Below, in pieces: positions 1 to 9,446 of a stretch of 64,000 nucleotides of DNA. Every line of letters starts with the position of its first letter. The stretch's first letter is position 1. The position numbers and the translations under genes were made by a program. The DNA is from Flavobacterium fryxellicola (GTDB lineage: Bacteria; Bacteroidota; Bacteroidia; Flavobacteriales; Flavobacteriaceae). The stretch lies in contig NZ_FRDK01000001.1 in assembly GCF_900143245.1 (NCBI RefSeq), positions 682,001 through 746,000 of the forward strand, in the 5' to 3' direction. The notes under the pieces were generated by a model that was not told where the DNA came from, made no database searches, and was given only the letters and a program-made list of their open reading frames with translations.

Positions 1-714
1 ATATTCAAAATGATTCTGTGGGAAATGCAGCAGATCTCTTATTGTAAGGAGATCAATACAGTGTTTTTTACAGAAAGATTGATGCGAATTAGTCGTTATT
101 TCGATATGTTAACCACCTCCTTCAGTATTATGGGCGATGGGATGGAAGTTGAACAATACATGAAGTTTAGAAATACGTTAACTCCTGCTAGTGGTTTTCA
201 AAGCGCACAATACCGTCTGATAGAATTTTCGTCCACAGACCTAATAAATCTGATCGATCATCGTTATAGAGATTCAATTGATAGAAATACACCTTACGAA
301 TTTGCCTTAGAGCATTTGTACTGGCAAGCAGCGGGAAAAGAGTATCATACCGGAAAGAAATCTTTTCTATTAGAGGAGTTCGAAAGAAAATATAAAAAGA
401 TATTCTTATCACACATGGAAGAATACAACACCATTAATATTTGGCAAAAATTCAAGCAATTGCCTGAATTAGATCAAAAAAATCCAGAGCTAATTCAAGC
501 CATGCGTCAGTATGATCATACGGTCAATATCACTTGGGTAATGCAACATTTGAATACGGCAAAAAAATATATTGATCAAAGCGGAAAAGGAGATGGCGAA
601 GCTACGGGTGGAAGTGATTGGAAGAAATACATGCATCCTAAATACCAAAGAAGAATTTTCTTCCCGGATTTATGGAGTAGCCATGAATTAGAAAATTGGG
701 GAGTAGAAATGTAG
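1..714 (+). CDS. tryptophan 2,3-dioxygenase family protein, 5' partial
   Basis: Heme dioxygenase that opens the indole ring of L-tryptophan to N-formylkynurenine, the first step of the kynurenine pathway in the cytoplasm. The reading frame is open to the window edge, so the true start lies upstream; from family length roughly 60-75 residues are missing. The first ATG at base 10 is internal. Visible family motifs are LWEMQQI near the left end, ASGFQSAQYRLIEF (substrate-binding Arg region), the MQHLNTAKKY stretch that should carry the proximal heme His, and GEATGGSDWKKYMHPKYQR near the C terminus. It ends in FFPDLWSSHELENWGVEM. The M23 gene follows after 20 bp on the same strand. Confident of the family; kynurenine degradation is inferred from it. 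Confidence 0.88.
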   Translation: MFKMILWEMQQISYCKEINTVFFTERLMRISRYFDMLTTSFSIMGDGMEVEQYMKFRNTLTPASGFQSAQYRLIEFSSTDLINLIDHRYRDSIDRNTPYEFALEHLYWQAAGKEYHTGKKSFLLEEFERKYKKIFLSHMEEYNTINIWQKFKQLPELDQKNPELIQAMRQYDHTVNITWVMQHLNTAKKYIDQSGKGDGEATGGSDWKKYMHPKYQRRIFFPDLWSSHELENWGVEM

Positions 715-734
715 GTTGAACTAAAAAACAAGGT

Positions 735-1955
735 TTGAAACAAATATTTATAGTTGTTATAGCGCTATTTTCTTTAGTATCATGTAAAAAAGTAGAGAAA
801 ATAAAGGAGGAAAAGATCGTAAAATTAGTCCCTAAAAAAAGTGAGTTTGGGTTTGTGTATGCTGATTTTAATGTAGTTCAGGACACTGTGAAAAGAGGGG
901 ACACTTTTGGCACGTTGCTAGAAGAGCAAAATATTGGAGATCGAAAAGTATTTGATATTGTCGCTAAAGTAAGAGATAGTTTTGATGTAAGAAGCATCAG
1001 GATAAATAAGCCTTTTACATTGCTTCGGTCCAAAAATAAAAAGAATGACTTACAGGTTTTTATATATCAACCGGATGCGTTAACCTATTACGTAATTGAT
1101 ATGCGAGATAGCGCAGTGGTTGTTTACAAAAAAATAAAACCCATTACGATTAAACGCCGAACCATTGGCGGAGTTTTAAAAGAATCATTGTCTGAAACCT
1201 TAGGCAATGCAAAGATAGAAGGAGCGCTAGCCAGCAAAATTGCTAAAATTTATGCCTATTCTATTGATTTTATGAAGCTCAAAAAAGGCGATCGGTTTGC
1301 AATAACTTTTACGGAACGATTCATAAATGATAGCATCTATGACGGCGTGGAAGAGTTGGAAGCTTCCTTTTTTGAATACAGAGGTAAAATTATCTATGCA
1401 TTTCCTTTTGCGAAGAATCTAAATTCAGATAAAAAAGAGTACTATGATGAGCAAGGAAAAACCCTAAAAAATTTCTTTCTTAAATCACCCATCAAATTCA
1501 GCAGAATTTCGTCCCGATTTTCATCCAGTCGCTTTCATCCAGTGCAACACCGATGGAAAGCGCACAAAGGAACGGATTATGCTGCTCCACGAGGTACTCC
1601 TATTACGACCACTGCGGGAGGGATTGTAGAGCAAAGCGGTTTTACTGCTGGGAACGGAAATTTTGTAAAAGTGAAACATAACGGCACCTATTCTACTCAA
1701 TACCTGCACATGTCTAAAATATTAGTAAGACGTGGGCAACGGGTCAATCAAGGACAAGTTATAGGTTTAGTGGGAAGTACAGGTCTCGCTACTGGACCTC
1801 ATGTGTGTTATCGATTCTGGAAAAATGGCAGGCAAGTAGATGCCCTTAAGCTTAAATTACCAACCGGAGAACCGATGAGTGGTGCCAGTAAAAATCGTTT
1901 TATTAAAGCAATTACGCCGTTGAAATTTGTATTGGACAGTGTTGCCAATTTATAA
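735..1955 (+). CDS. M23-family peptidase, lipoprotein
   Basis: Likely cell-wall endopeptidase or cell-wall-binding protein of the M23 (LytM-like) family, anchored as a lipoprotein. It starts at TTG, because this start gives a clean type II signal peptide with lipobox LVSC and acylated Cys17. Residues 50-65 (VKRGDTFGTLLEEQ) look like a LysM or OapA-type segment. The C-terminal beta-barrel carries HKGTD (His277, Asp281), YLH (His325) and GPHVCYRF. In the last motif the usual HxH is HxC: His356 is kept, but position 358, normally a zinc ligand, is Cys. Cys can bind zinc, so activity is still possible. 406 aa. It follows tryptophan dioxygenase after 20 bp and precedes pgi. Confidence 0.85.
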   Translation: MKQIFIVVIALFSLVSCKKVEKIKEEKIVKLVPKKSEFGFVYADFNVVQDTVKRGDTFGTLLEEQNIGDRKVFDIVAKVRDSFDVRSIRINKPFTLLRSKNKKNDLQVFIYQPDALTYYVIDMRDSAVVVYKKIKPITIKRRTIGGVLKESLSETLGNAKIEGALASKIAKIYAYSIDFMKLKKGDRFAITFTERFINDSIYDGVEELEASFFEYRGKIIYAFPFAKNLNSDKKEYYDEQGKTLKNFFLKSPIKFSRISSRFSSSRFHPVQHRWKAHKGTDYAAPRGTPITTTAGGIVEQSGFTAGNGNFVKVKHNGTYSTQYLHMSKILVRRGQRVNQGQVIGLVGSTGLATGPHVCYRFWKNGRQVDALKLKLPTGEPMSGASKNRFIKAITPLKFVLDSVANL

Positions 1956-2097
1956 TTGGGGCCTTTTTTCTAGACTTTGGATTGTTTTTGCTTATAAATC
2001 ACCATCCTTTGGTTTATTTCGTACTTCACAAATTAACTGTTTTGCCACAAAATTGTGATATAATTCAAAACTCATTTTTCATTAAAACTAATTTGAG

Positions 2098-2105
2098 TAT
2101 TTTTG
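2098..2105 (+). promoter_or_regulatory. candidate -7 element upstream of pgi
   Basis: TATTTTTG matches the Bacteroidetes -7 consensus TAnnTTTG and lies 34 bp before the pgi start codon. No TTG is found 17-23 bp upstream, so only half of the promoter is supported. Confidence 0.4.
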
Positions 2106-2139
2106 GCAGAATTTAAATACTACTACAAATCCTTTATAA

Positions 2140-3798
2140 ATGGCTTTAAATACGATAAACCCGACGGAAACAATTGCTTGGAAGAAACTAGAAATGCATT
2201 TCAACAAGATGCAAAAAGTGTCTATGCAGGAATTATTTCAACTGGATCCTACGAGAATTGATAAATTTAATCAGCAGTGGAATGATTTTTTACTTGATTA
2301 TTCTAAAAATTGTATTGATCAGGAAACCATGCAATTATTAATAGAACTAGCTGATGAAATGGGGCTTAAATGTGCTATTGCGGATTATTTTGATGGTGCC
2401 ATAATCAATCAAACTGAACACCGAGCCGTATTGCATACTGCCTTGCGTGCTAAGGAATCAGCGGTTGTTACTGTTGATGGAATTAATGTAATTTCTGATG
2501 TGTATAATGTAAAACGTAAAATAGAGACATTTACAAACGAAGTTATCTTAGGCAGTAGAACCGGTTTTACAGGGAAACCGTTTACAGATGTTGTGAATAT
2601 AGGTATTGGCGGTTCAGATTTGGGACCCGCTATGGTGGTAGAGGCATTACAGTTTTATAAAAATCATTTAAATGTTCATTTCGTTTCCAACGTTGATGGT
2701 GATCATGTCAATGAAATCATTAAAAAGTTAAATCCTGAAACAACCTTGTTTGTTATTGTTTCTAAAACGTTTACCACACAGGAAACCTTGACTAATTCTG
2801 AAACCATTAGAAAATGGTTTTTGTCCCCAGATTTTGGAACAACTCAAGCGGATGTAGCGAAACATTTTGTTGCGGTTTCCACCAATATGGATAAAGTAAC
2901 TGAATTTGGTATAAATCCAGACAATGTTTTTCCCATGTGGGACTGGGTTGGAGGTCGATTCTCATTGTGGAGTGCAGTTGGCCTTACGATAAGTTTAGCG
3001 GTAGGATACGATAGTTTTAATGATTTGTTGAAAGGAGCAAATGAGATGGACGAACATTTTAAAACAGCCGATTTCGATAAAAACATGCCCGTGATTTTAG
3101 CTTTGTTAAGTGTTTGGTACAACAACTTTTATGGTGCCGAAAGTGAAGCTTTGATTCCGTACACACAATACTTGCAAAAATTAGCACCTTATTTGCAGCA
3201 AGGAACAATGGAAAGCAATGGTAAAAGTGTGGGTCGTGATGGCAAGCCGGTCCACTATCAAACCGGAACTATTATCTGGGGAGAACCAGGAACGAATGCA
3301 CAACATGCTTTTTTTCAATTAATGCATCAAGGAACAAAATTGATTCCAACTGATTTTATTGGATTTGTGAATCCTTTATATGGAGATGAAGATCATCATA
3401 ATAAGCTGATGTCTAACTTTTTTGCGCAAACCGAGGCATTACTTCATGGTAAACCGGAAGCACAAGTACAAGCGGAATTTGATAAGCAAGCGCTTGCAGC
3501 AGAGAAAGCTAAATTTCTTTTGCCTTTTAAAGTATTCGCAGGAAACAAACCAACGAATACTATTTTAATTCAAAAACTAACACCAGCAACCTTGGGATCT
3601 TTAATTGCGTTGTATGAACACAAAATTTTTGTTCAAGGTATTATTTGGAATATTTTTAGTTTTGATCAATGGGGAGTCGAGTTAGGTAAACAATTGGCAA
3701 ACTCTATACTAGAGGAAATTAATACGGAAAAAGTTCAAAGTCATGATAGTTCTACGGCATTTTTATTGAATCATTTTTTAAGAAATAAAAAGAACTAG
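2140..3798 (+). CDS. pgi: glucose-6-phosphate isomerase
   Basis: Interconverts glucose 6-phosphate and fructose 6-phosphate in glycolysis and gluconeogenesis (cytoplasm). Both PGI family signatures are present: [14 protein letters not shown] in the middle and [10 protein letters not shown] near the C terminus, plus the sugar-phosphate-binding [10 protein letters not shown]. 552 aa is the normal length for the long bacterial/eukaryotic type. The ATG start is preceded by an A/T-rich leader with no clear Shine-Dalgarno, as is usual in this phylum. A hairpin with a T-run about 80 bp after the stop closes the transcript. It is one of three glycolytic genes in the window, with a PfkB-type phosphofructokinase and pyk. 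Confidence 0.97.
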   Translation: MALNTINPTETIAWKKLEMHFNKMQKVSMQELFQLDPTRIDKFNQQWNDFLLDYSKNCIDQETMQLLIELADEMGLKCAIADYFDGAIINQTEHRAVLHTALRAKESAVVTVDGINVISDVYNVKRKIETFTNEVILGSRTGFTGKPFTDVVNIGIGGSDLGPAMVVEALQFYKNHLNVHFVSNVDGDHVNEIIKKLNPETTLFVIVSKTFTTQETLTNSETIRKWFLSPDFGTTQADVAKHFVAVSTNMDKVTEFGINPDNVFPMWDWVGGRFSLWSAVGLTISLAVGYDSFNDLLKGANEMDEHFKTADFDKNMPVILALLSVWYNNFYGAESEALIPYTQYLQKLAPYLQQGTMESNGKSVGRDGKPVHYQTGTIIWGEPGTNAQHAFFQLMHQGTKLIPTDFIGFVNPLYGDEDHHNKLMSNFFAQTEALLHGKPEAQVQAEFDKQALAAEKAKFLLPFKVFAGNKPTNTILIQKLTPATLGSLIALYEHKIFVQGIIWNIFSFDQWGVELGKQLANSILEEINTEKVQSHDSSTAFLLNHFLRNKKN

Positions 3799-4171
3799 AA
3801 AATTTATATTTTTCATAAATTTTCACATAATTTGAATTGATAGCTCTTTTTAGAGCGGTAAATATAGTTTTTAAGGCCCTGATTGGAGTGAAATCAGGGC
3901 TTTTTTATGGCTAAGTGTCTCTTTTTTAATAGTTTTATTGATTTTTTTGAGTTTTTTTTAATGGTTGCAATTTGATAAATAGTGACAATAGTTTAATAAA
4001 AACAGGTATTTATTGATACAAAACCTTTTTATTGTTAAAAATACCGATAGAATTATTTTTAATTGAATTCCTCATTTTTTCAAAAACAGGAATTCTTAAC
4101 GTTGTATTAACTTATTAAACTAAAAATGTTATAATTTTGCCAAATATTTTTAAACTAAACAAAAAACAAAA
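3799..4171. other. pgi to TonB-receptor intergenic region
   Basis: 373 bp, very A/T-rich. It holds the pgi terminator and, at 4132-4139, TAATTTTG, a match to the -7 consensus TAnnTTTG 32 bp before the receptor start. No TTG lies at the proper spacing upstream. The leader just before the receptor gene is A-rich and nearly lacks G. I see no gene here. Confidence 0.5.
3876..3906 (+). terminator. rho-independent terminator of pgi
   Basis: A 9-bp stem (GCCCTGATT with AATCAGGGC, loop GGAGTGA) is followed by six T residues. It lies about 80 bp past the pgi stop codon. Confidence 0.8.
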
Positions 4172-7100
4172 ATGAAAAGAATTATTTTTATTTTGATTAT
4201 TTTTTTATCAGTTGTAGGTCATTCGCAGGTTACTAGTTCTGCTATGTCTGGTACTGTTAAATCAAATGCTGGAGAAACTCTTCCGGGAGCTTCAGTTGAG
4301 GTTGTTCACAAGCCAACAGGAACTAAATACTATTCTACTACGGATGGTAATGGACGGTATGCAGTGCAAGGAATTAGACCAGGAGGTCCTTATACAGTAA
4401 AGGTGACTTACGTTGGTTACAAAACAACAGAAATCACAGAAATTACCGCTCCTTTAGGTAATAACTTAACTGTAAATGTTGTTGTAGAAGAAGAATCAAA
4501 TGCTTTGAGTGAAGTAATTGTTTCTACAAAATCAAAAGGTAATTTCAATAAAGGAAGAACCGGAGCTTCTCAGCAATTTTCTAATAGAGAAATAACAGCG
4601 GTGCCAGTAACAGGTGCACGTTCTATAAATTCAATCACAAAGTACAATGCCAATGCAGGTAGTAATGGTACTTTTGGAGGACAGGATTCAAGATTAAATA
4701 ACTTTACTATTGATGGTTCTGTATTCAATAATGGTTTTGGTTTAGGTAGTGATTCACAAGCAGGAGGTAGAACAGGTTCTACAGCAATCTCTTTAGATGC
4801 TATCGAACAATTACAAGTAAGCATTGCTCCTTATGATGTGCGTCAATCAGGATTTTTAGGGTCTGGAATAAATGCCGTTACAAAAAGTGGAACAAATGAA
4901 GTAGAGGGATCAGTATATAATTCATTCCGTAGCAATAAAAAAGATTTTATTGGTACTAAAGCGGGAGAAAGAGTTATTGTTCCTGGAAAATTTGAAGAAA
5001 AAATCTGGGGTGCTAGAATTGGAATGCCAATCATTAAAGATAAATTGTTTTTCTTTGGAAATTTTGAAACTGTAGAAAATTTAAGCCCAGCTACAACATG
5101 GACATCTACAGGTTCTCCTCAGCCAAGTGCTCAGGTCTCTCGACCTACTTATGCGCAAATGGAAACGCTTTCTAATTTCTTGCAAGAGAAGTTTAATTAT
5201 ACAACTGGACCATGGGAGAACTATGATGCAGAAAGACTTTCAAAAAAATACCTTGCTAGAATTGACTGGAATATTAATGCCAATCATCAATTAACAGCAC
5301 GTTATGTTCATCACGATTCTAATTCTGATGAGCTAACTTCAAATTCAAGATCATTAGGTTTTGGTGACAGAAGAACAAGTCCATTAGCAATGTCTTTTAA
5401 AAATAGTGGTTATGTTATTCAAGATAACACAAGATCAGTTGTTTTAGAATTGAATAGTAAATTAAGCAATTCTTGGTACAATAACTTTATCGCAGGATAT
5501 GACAAACAAATTGAAGATAGAGCTTTACAAGGTGGAGGTTTGTTCCCGACAATTGATATATTAGACGGATCTACTACTGCTATTTCAGCTGGTTTAGATC
5601 CATTTACGCAAGGAAATAAATTGTCTTATTCTACTTTGCACTTTACCAACAATCTGACTAAAACTATAGGGAAGCATTCATTATTATTCGGTAGCAATTT
5701 TGAATATTTTAAATCAAGTAACTTGTTTTTCTCTGGGTCGAACGGTGTTTACATATTTAATTCGTTAAATGATTTCTACGCTGCAGCAAATCAATCAGCT
5801 AATAGTGGAGGGATGCCATCAACTACGGCTCTTCCTGCACGTTTCCAATTTAGATATTCAGCTTTACCGGGTGCTCAAGAGCCATTACAAATATTTAAAT
5901 CAAATAAACTTGATTTATATACGCAAGATGAAATGAAATTGAGTGACAGATTCAAATTAACAGTAGGTATTCGTGCGTCAGCAGTTTGGTTTGCTGATAC
6001 AGCTCTTGAAAATCCTGCAGTTACTGCATTGACATTTGCACAAGGACAAAAGTTCAATACAGGTGACATGCCTGACACACAATATTTATTTGAGCCTAGA
6101 GTTGGTTTCAACTTAGACTTAAATGGTGATGCATCTACTTTACTTCGTGGAGGTAGTGGTATATTTACAGGTAGAGCCCCTTCAGTTTATTTGTCCAACG
6201 CTATTGGAAATAATGGAGTACTTACAGGTTTTGTTGATGTTAGTGGACCTGCATTATCAGCTGGTGGATATGGTTTTACTCCTAATCCTAATGATTATTT
6301 TATTCCAGCTACTCCAACTCTTCCTACTACGTTTGAATTGGCTTTTTCAGATAAAAAATTTAAGTTTCCTCAAGTTTGGAAAACAAATATAGCTGTTGAT
6401 CAAAAACTTCCTTTAGGTTTTGTTGGTACAGTTGAAGGAATTTTTCAAAGAAACATTAATGCAATCAATTATTACAATGCTAATTTTGATGCTCCAGTTG
6501 GAACTTTTAGTGGACCGGATAACAGACCTAGATATGCTCGTAACGATGCGGGTGTACGTGTAAATGATAATGTTTCAAGTGCAGTAGTTTTGAGTAATAC
6601 AGATAAAGGATATTTTTATTCTACCACTTTTAAATTAGAGTATCCATATAAAAAAGGTCTTTGGGGATCTTTCGCATACACGCACTCAAGTGCTAATGAT
6701 TTATTATCTGCTGGTTCTATTGCTTCTGGTTCATGGACTGGTGCCAGATCAGTAAATGGAAATAACGATTTGCCATTAACATTATCTAACAATAATACAC
6801 CACATAGATTAGTAGGTATCGTAGGTTATAAAATTGAATATGGTAAAAATGTAGGAGCAGCTACTTCAATCAACTTAGGATACATAGGTGAGCAATCAGG
6901 ACCGTTTTCATATTCTTATGGAGGTGATATGAATGGGGACCGAGTGTCGAACAACGACTTGATTTATGTTCCAAACAGCGCTACTGAAATTCGTTTCCAA
7001 CCACTGTCAGTAACAAATGGAACTGTTGTGACAGCTTACACAGAAGCGCAACAACAATTGGCTTATGATGCTTACATCAATCAAGATAAATATCTTTCTA

Positions 7101-7465
7101 CAAGAAGAGGACAATATGCTGAAAGAAATGGAGGAGTTTTGCCAATGTTACATAGATTAGATTTATCTGCAACTCAAGATTTTTATATTACGATTGCTGG
7201 TAAAAAGAATAACTTCCAATTTAGAGCTGATATTTTAAACTTTACCAATTTTATCAATAAAGATTGGGGTGTAACGCAAAGAGTTACTAATGCGAATGTT
7301 TTAAATTACAGAACTACGACATCAAATGTTCCTTTTTACCAATTAGCAACTCAAGTAGAAGCTAACGGAACTAGAGTTCTAATTAAAGATACTTTTCAGA
7401 AAAATGCGTCAACATTTGATGTTTGGCAAGCACAGTTTACTTTGAGGTATATTTTTGGAAAATAA
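4172..7465 (+). CDS. Oar-like TonB-dependent receptor with CarboxypepD-regulatory domain
   Basis: Outer-membrane beta-barrel receptor of the Oar-like branch found widely in Bacteroidetes; the substrate is unknown. 1097 aa. Residues 1-18 are a signal peptide ending in GHSQ. Residues about 22-105 are a carboxypeptidase-regulatory-like domain (GTVKSNAGETLPGASVEV ... VKVTYVGYKT). A plug-like region follows (ITAVPVTGARSINSITKY, LNNFTIDG, IEQLQVSIAPYDVRQSGF, INAVTKSGTN), then a long barrel ending in an aromatic-rich strand (QFTLRYIFGK). It is a lone gene with its own terminator and no SusD partner, which fits Oar rather than a SusC polysaccharide system. Role in adhesion or uptake cannot be told from the sequence. 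Confidence 0.85.
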   Translation: MKRIIFILIIFLSVVGHSQVTSSAMSGTVKSNAGETLPGASVEVVHKPTGTKYYSTTDGNGRYAVQGIRPGGPYTVKVTYVGYKTTEITEITAPLGNNLTVNVVVEEESNALSEVIVSTKSKGNFNKGRTGASQQFSNREITAVPVTGARSINSITKYNANAGSNGTFGGQDSRLNNFTIDGSVFNNGFGLGSDSQAGGRTGSTAISLDAIEQLQVSIAPYDVRQSGFLGSGINAVTKSGTNEVEGSVYNSFRSNKKDFIGTKAGERVIVPGKFEEKIWGARIGMPIIKDKLFFFGNFETVENLSPATTWTSTGSPQPSAQVSRPTYAQMETLSNFLQEKFNYTTGPWENYDAERLSKKYLARIDWNINANHQLTARYVHHDSNSDELTSNSRSLGFGDRRTSPLAMSFKNSGYVIQDNTRSVVLELNSKLSNSWYNNFIAGYDKQIEDRALQGGGLFPTIDILDGSTTAISAGLDPFTQGNKLSYSTLHFTNNLTKTIGKHSLLFGSNFEYFKSSNLFFSGSNGVYIFNSLNDFYAAANQSANSGGMPSTTALPARFQFRYSALPGAQEPLQIFKSNKLDLYTQDEMKLSDRFKLTVGIRASAVWFADTALENPAVTALTFAQGQKFNTGDMPDTQYLFEPRVGFNLDLNGDASTLLRGGSGIFTGRAPSVYLSNAIGNNGVLTGFVDVSGPALSAGGYGFTPNPNDYFIPATPTLPTTFELAFSDKKFKFPQVWKTNIAVDQKLPLGFVGTVEGIFQRNINAINYYNANFDAPVGTFSGPDNRPRYARNDAGVRVNDNVSSAVVLSNTDKGYFYSTTFKLEYPYKKGLWGSFAYTHSSANDLLSAGSIASGSWTGARSVNGNNDLPLTLSNNNTPHRLVGIVGYKIEYGKNVGAATSINLGYIGEQSGPFSYSYGGDMNGDRVSNNDLIYVPNSATEIRFQPLSVTNGTVVTAYTEAQQQLAYDAYINQDKYLSTRRGQYAERNGGVLPMLHRLDLSATQDFYITIAGKKNNFQFRADILNFTNFINKDWGVTQRVTNANVLNYRTTTSNVPFYQLATQVEANGTRVLIKDTFQKNASTFDVWQAQFTLRYIFGK

Positions 7466-7490
7466 TATTTTAAGATTTTGAATATTTTAA

Positions 7491-7519
7491 AAACCACGTT
7501 GAGAGACGTGGTTTTTTTA
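7491..7519 (+). terminator. terminator of the TonB-receptor gene
   Basis: A 9-bp stem, AAACCACGT with ACGTGGTTT, and a 6-nt loop are followed by a T-run. It begins 26 bp after the receptor stop. Confidence 0.85.
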
Positions 7520-7532
7520 TGCCTTTTTTTGT

Positions 7533-7540
7533 TATATTTG
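7533..7540 (+). promoter_or_regulatory. candidate -7 element of the small membrane-protein gene
   Basis: TATATTTG fits TAnnTTTG and lies 20 bp before ATG 7561, just after the upstream terminator. No well-spaced TTG is seen upstream. Its position supports starting the gene at 7561, because the ATG at 7519 lies upstream of this element. Confidence 0.45.
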
Positions 7541-7560
7541 TTAAAACAAAAATAATAAAT

Positions 7561-7995
7561 ATGTACGATTTTATTCAAAAATTTCATTCTGGCTGGGCTT
7601 ATTTGGCACTTCTAGTATTGGTGGTTGCGGTGGTAAATTCCTTAATTGGAATGTTTTCTAAAAAAGAATTTTTTTCCAAAGATCGAAAAATTGCCTTGTT
7701 TGCCTTGATTGCAATTCACATTCAATTTTTAGTGGGTATCATTTTATATTTTGTTTCTCCTAACGGATTAAATATGATAAAAGCGGTGGGAATGGGAGGT
7801 TTAACAACGGAAAGCCGATTGTTAGCGCTCGAGCATCCGTTAATCAATGTTATTGCTATTGTATTAATCACTATAGGTTGGTCTAAACATAAAAAATTGA
7901 TGACTAGTGAGTCAAAGTTTAAAACCTTTTCTATTTTCTATGGTTTGGGATTATTGCTTATATTGAGTAGAATTCCATGGAAAATATGGTTATAA
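7561..7995 (+). CDS. small four-helix membrane protein, cytochrome-b-like
   Basis: A 144-aa integral membrane protein of unproven function. Four hydrophobic helices lie at about residues 12-32, 45-68, 95-115 and 125-143. Histidines sit in or beside three of them (HSGWAY, AIHIQFLVG, LEHPLIN), the pattern of a b-type heme protein; heme binding is an inference. An in-frame ATG exists at 7519, but it lies inside the terminator of the previous gene and upstream of the -7 element, so 7561 (MYDFIQKFHSG) is preferred. It has its own terminator and precedes an RlpA-like gene. Confidence 0.7.
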   Translation: MYDFIQKFHSGWAYLALLVLVVAVVNSLIGMFSKKEFFSKDRKIALFALIAIHIQFLVGIILYFVSPNGLNMIKAVGMGGLTTESRLLALEHPLINVIAIVLITIGWSKHKKLMTSESKFKTFSIFYGLGLLLILSRIPWKIWL

Positions 7996-8005
7996 AAAAC
8001 CTAAT

Positions 8006-8035
8006 AAAAAGCTCTAGAAATAGAGCTTTTTTTTT
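8006..8035 (+). terminator. terminator after the small membrane-protein gene
   Basis: Stem AAAGCTCTA with TAGAGCTTT, loop GAAA, then a run of T. It starts about 11 bp after the stop codon. Confidence 0.85.
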
Positions 8036-8079
8036 CTAGGTATGGTTTTTGTAAAATAGGTTTAACTAACACAAGATAT

Positions 8080-8556
8080 ATGAAAAAATCAATTACTTTA
8101 TTTTTTTTACTGGTAATAATTTGCGCAGCTTATAGTCAAAGTTCAGTAAGACAGAAAACCTTAGTTCAAAAAGACTCCATCAAAAAGAGTAAAATGGGAA
8201 TTCAAATTGAGGAAAAAAAATTGGATTCTTTAGTAACGGTATTGGGCGTTTTTAAGCCTTTCAAAAAAGCAGCCCATGCTTCTTATTATGCAGATAAATT
8301 CAACGGAAGACGCACTACTAGTGGTACAAAATTTGACAATAACAAATATACGGCTGCACATAAAAAACTTCCTTTTGGGACAAAAGTTAGAGTCACTAAT
8401 GAAAAAAATGGAAAATGGGTAATTGTGGAAATCACAGATAGAGGACCTTTTGTAAAGTCTAGGGAAATTGACCTCTCAAAACGGGCATTTATGGATATTA
8501 CTTCTAATAGAGGGAGTGGAGGAATGCTGGTAACTATTGAAGTGTTGAGCAAATAA
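8080..8556 (+). CDS. rlpA: RlpA-like double-psi beta-barrel protein
   Basis: Probable septal-ring lytic transglycosylase of the RlpA family, which cuts glycan strands without stem peptides in the periplasm. 158 aa: signal peptide 1-19 (ends AAYSQ), a short linker, then the double-psi beta-barrel at about 66-155 (ASYYADKFNGRRTTSG, KLPFGTKVRVTN, VEITDRGPF, REIDLSKRAF). The Asp in ITDRGPF matches the catalytic Asp region of the family. It lacks the SPOR domain of E. coli RlpA, which is common in this phylum, so septal targeting is not implied. Its stop codon abuts that of the convergent CYTH gene with no spacer. Confidence 0.82.
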   Translation: MKKSITLFFLLVIICAAYSQSSVRQKTLVQKDSIKKSKMGIQIEEKKLDSLVTVLGVFKPFKKAAHASYYADKFNGRRTTSGTKFDNNKYTAAHKKLPFGTKVRVTNEKNGKWVIVEITDRGPFVKSREIDLSKRAFMDITSNRGSGGMLVTIEVLSK

Positions 8557-9024
8557 TCACCATTTCTGGAAGGGAATTTTGCTTAAATAAGCATTGTAAT
8601 AGCGGATATCACCGGTTACTTCATCACCAAGCCATTCTGGTTTATCAAAAGAATCCGTCTCAGCGTTAAGTTCGATTTCTGCAACAATTAACCCTTCATT
8701 TTTACCGTAAAACTCATCTACCTCAAAAGTGTGATTCCCAGATTTTATTTCAAAACGGGTTTTCTCAATGACGCCTTCTTCACATAATAGTAGTAATGCT
8801 TTAGCCTCAGCAATAGGGATTTCTTTTTCCCATTCAAATCGGGACATCCCTGTTTTATTTGAATTCCCTTTTATAGTCAAAAATCCTTTGTCACCTTTGA
8901 TGCGTATGCGAACCGTACGTTCGGGAACGGAACTCAAATAGCCTTGCGCAATAGGATTCTGAGCAAAAGCGAGTGCCTTGAACGATATATTTTTAACCAA
9001 AAATTTTCTTTCTATTTCAATCAT
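8557..9024 (-). CDS. CYTH domain protein, probable triphosphatase
   Basis: A 155-aa single-domain CYTH protein; such bacterial proteins usually hydrolyse inorganic triphosphate or related triphosphates with a divalent metal. The hallmark ExExK motif is at the very start (MIEIERKFLV). Further basic and acidic strands typical of the tunnel fold follow: TVRIRIKGDKGFLTIKG, RFEWEKEIP, KTRFEI, FEVDEFYGKNEGLIVAEIEL. An ATG 27 nt upstream would add nine residues; I chose the inner one because family members begin directly at ExExK. It converges with the RlpA-like gene without spacing. The actual substrate is not known. Confidence 0.85.
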   Translation of the reverse strand: MIEIERKFLVKNISFKALAFAQNPIAQGYLSSVPERTVRIRIKGDKGFLTIKGNSNKTGMSRFEWEKEIPIAEAKALLLLCEEGVIEKTRFEIKSGNHTFEVDEFYGKNEGLIVAEIELNAETDSFDKPEWLGDEVTGDIRYYNAYLSKIPFQKW

Positions 9025-9446
9025 ATCGTTTTGAGTTTTTACTGCTTGCAATTGTTTGTTTGGTCAGCAATAGTAAGTTTATTTGCTGAAACAGATATTT
9101 CCTAATATTCTTTTTACTATTAAAAAAAAACAGCTTTAGTATTGGAAGATTTTCTTTGTTATTGTTTCTAATCTCAGAATTCAAAGGTATTAAATATTTT
9201 TACTTTAGTCGGTTTCTATCTTTTTACTGCAAACGAATTGCTACTTTAGTTTGTAGATGCGAAGTTGCGTTTCATTTACTAAGGTTGTGCAGCACTATAA
9301 TTATAATCTCGAAAATATAAAAGAAGGCAATTCAAAAAAGTAATGGTATTTATTTACTTTTTTGCCCTTACGTATCAATTTTTTATGAATAAGTTCGCTG
9401 AATTTGTTTGGCCTATTTGTATTTTTACAAAAATTGAACTAAAAGA
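9025..9446. other. intergenic region upstream of the recombinase-family gene
   Basis: 422 bp between divergently transcribed genes, A/T-rich. A 10-bp stem AAAAAAGTAA with TTACTTTTTT (9334-9363) resembles a weak terminator. I see no convincing full promoter, gene or RNA. Confidence 0.3.

Noticed and set aside
4102-4139. Full promoter (TTG plus TAATTTTG) for the TonB receptor
   Set aside because: The spacing of 27 bp is too long for the Bacteroidetes consensus; only the -7 part was kept as a possibility.
6123-6392. 89-codon leucine-rich frame inside the TonB-receptor gene
   Set aside because: Off-frame shadow of a long, well-supported coding sequence.
7519-7560. Longer start for the small membrane protein
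   Set aside because: That ATG overlaps the T-run of the receptor terminator and lies upstream of the only -7 element.
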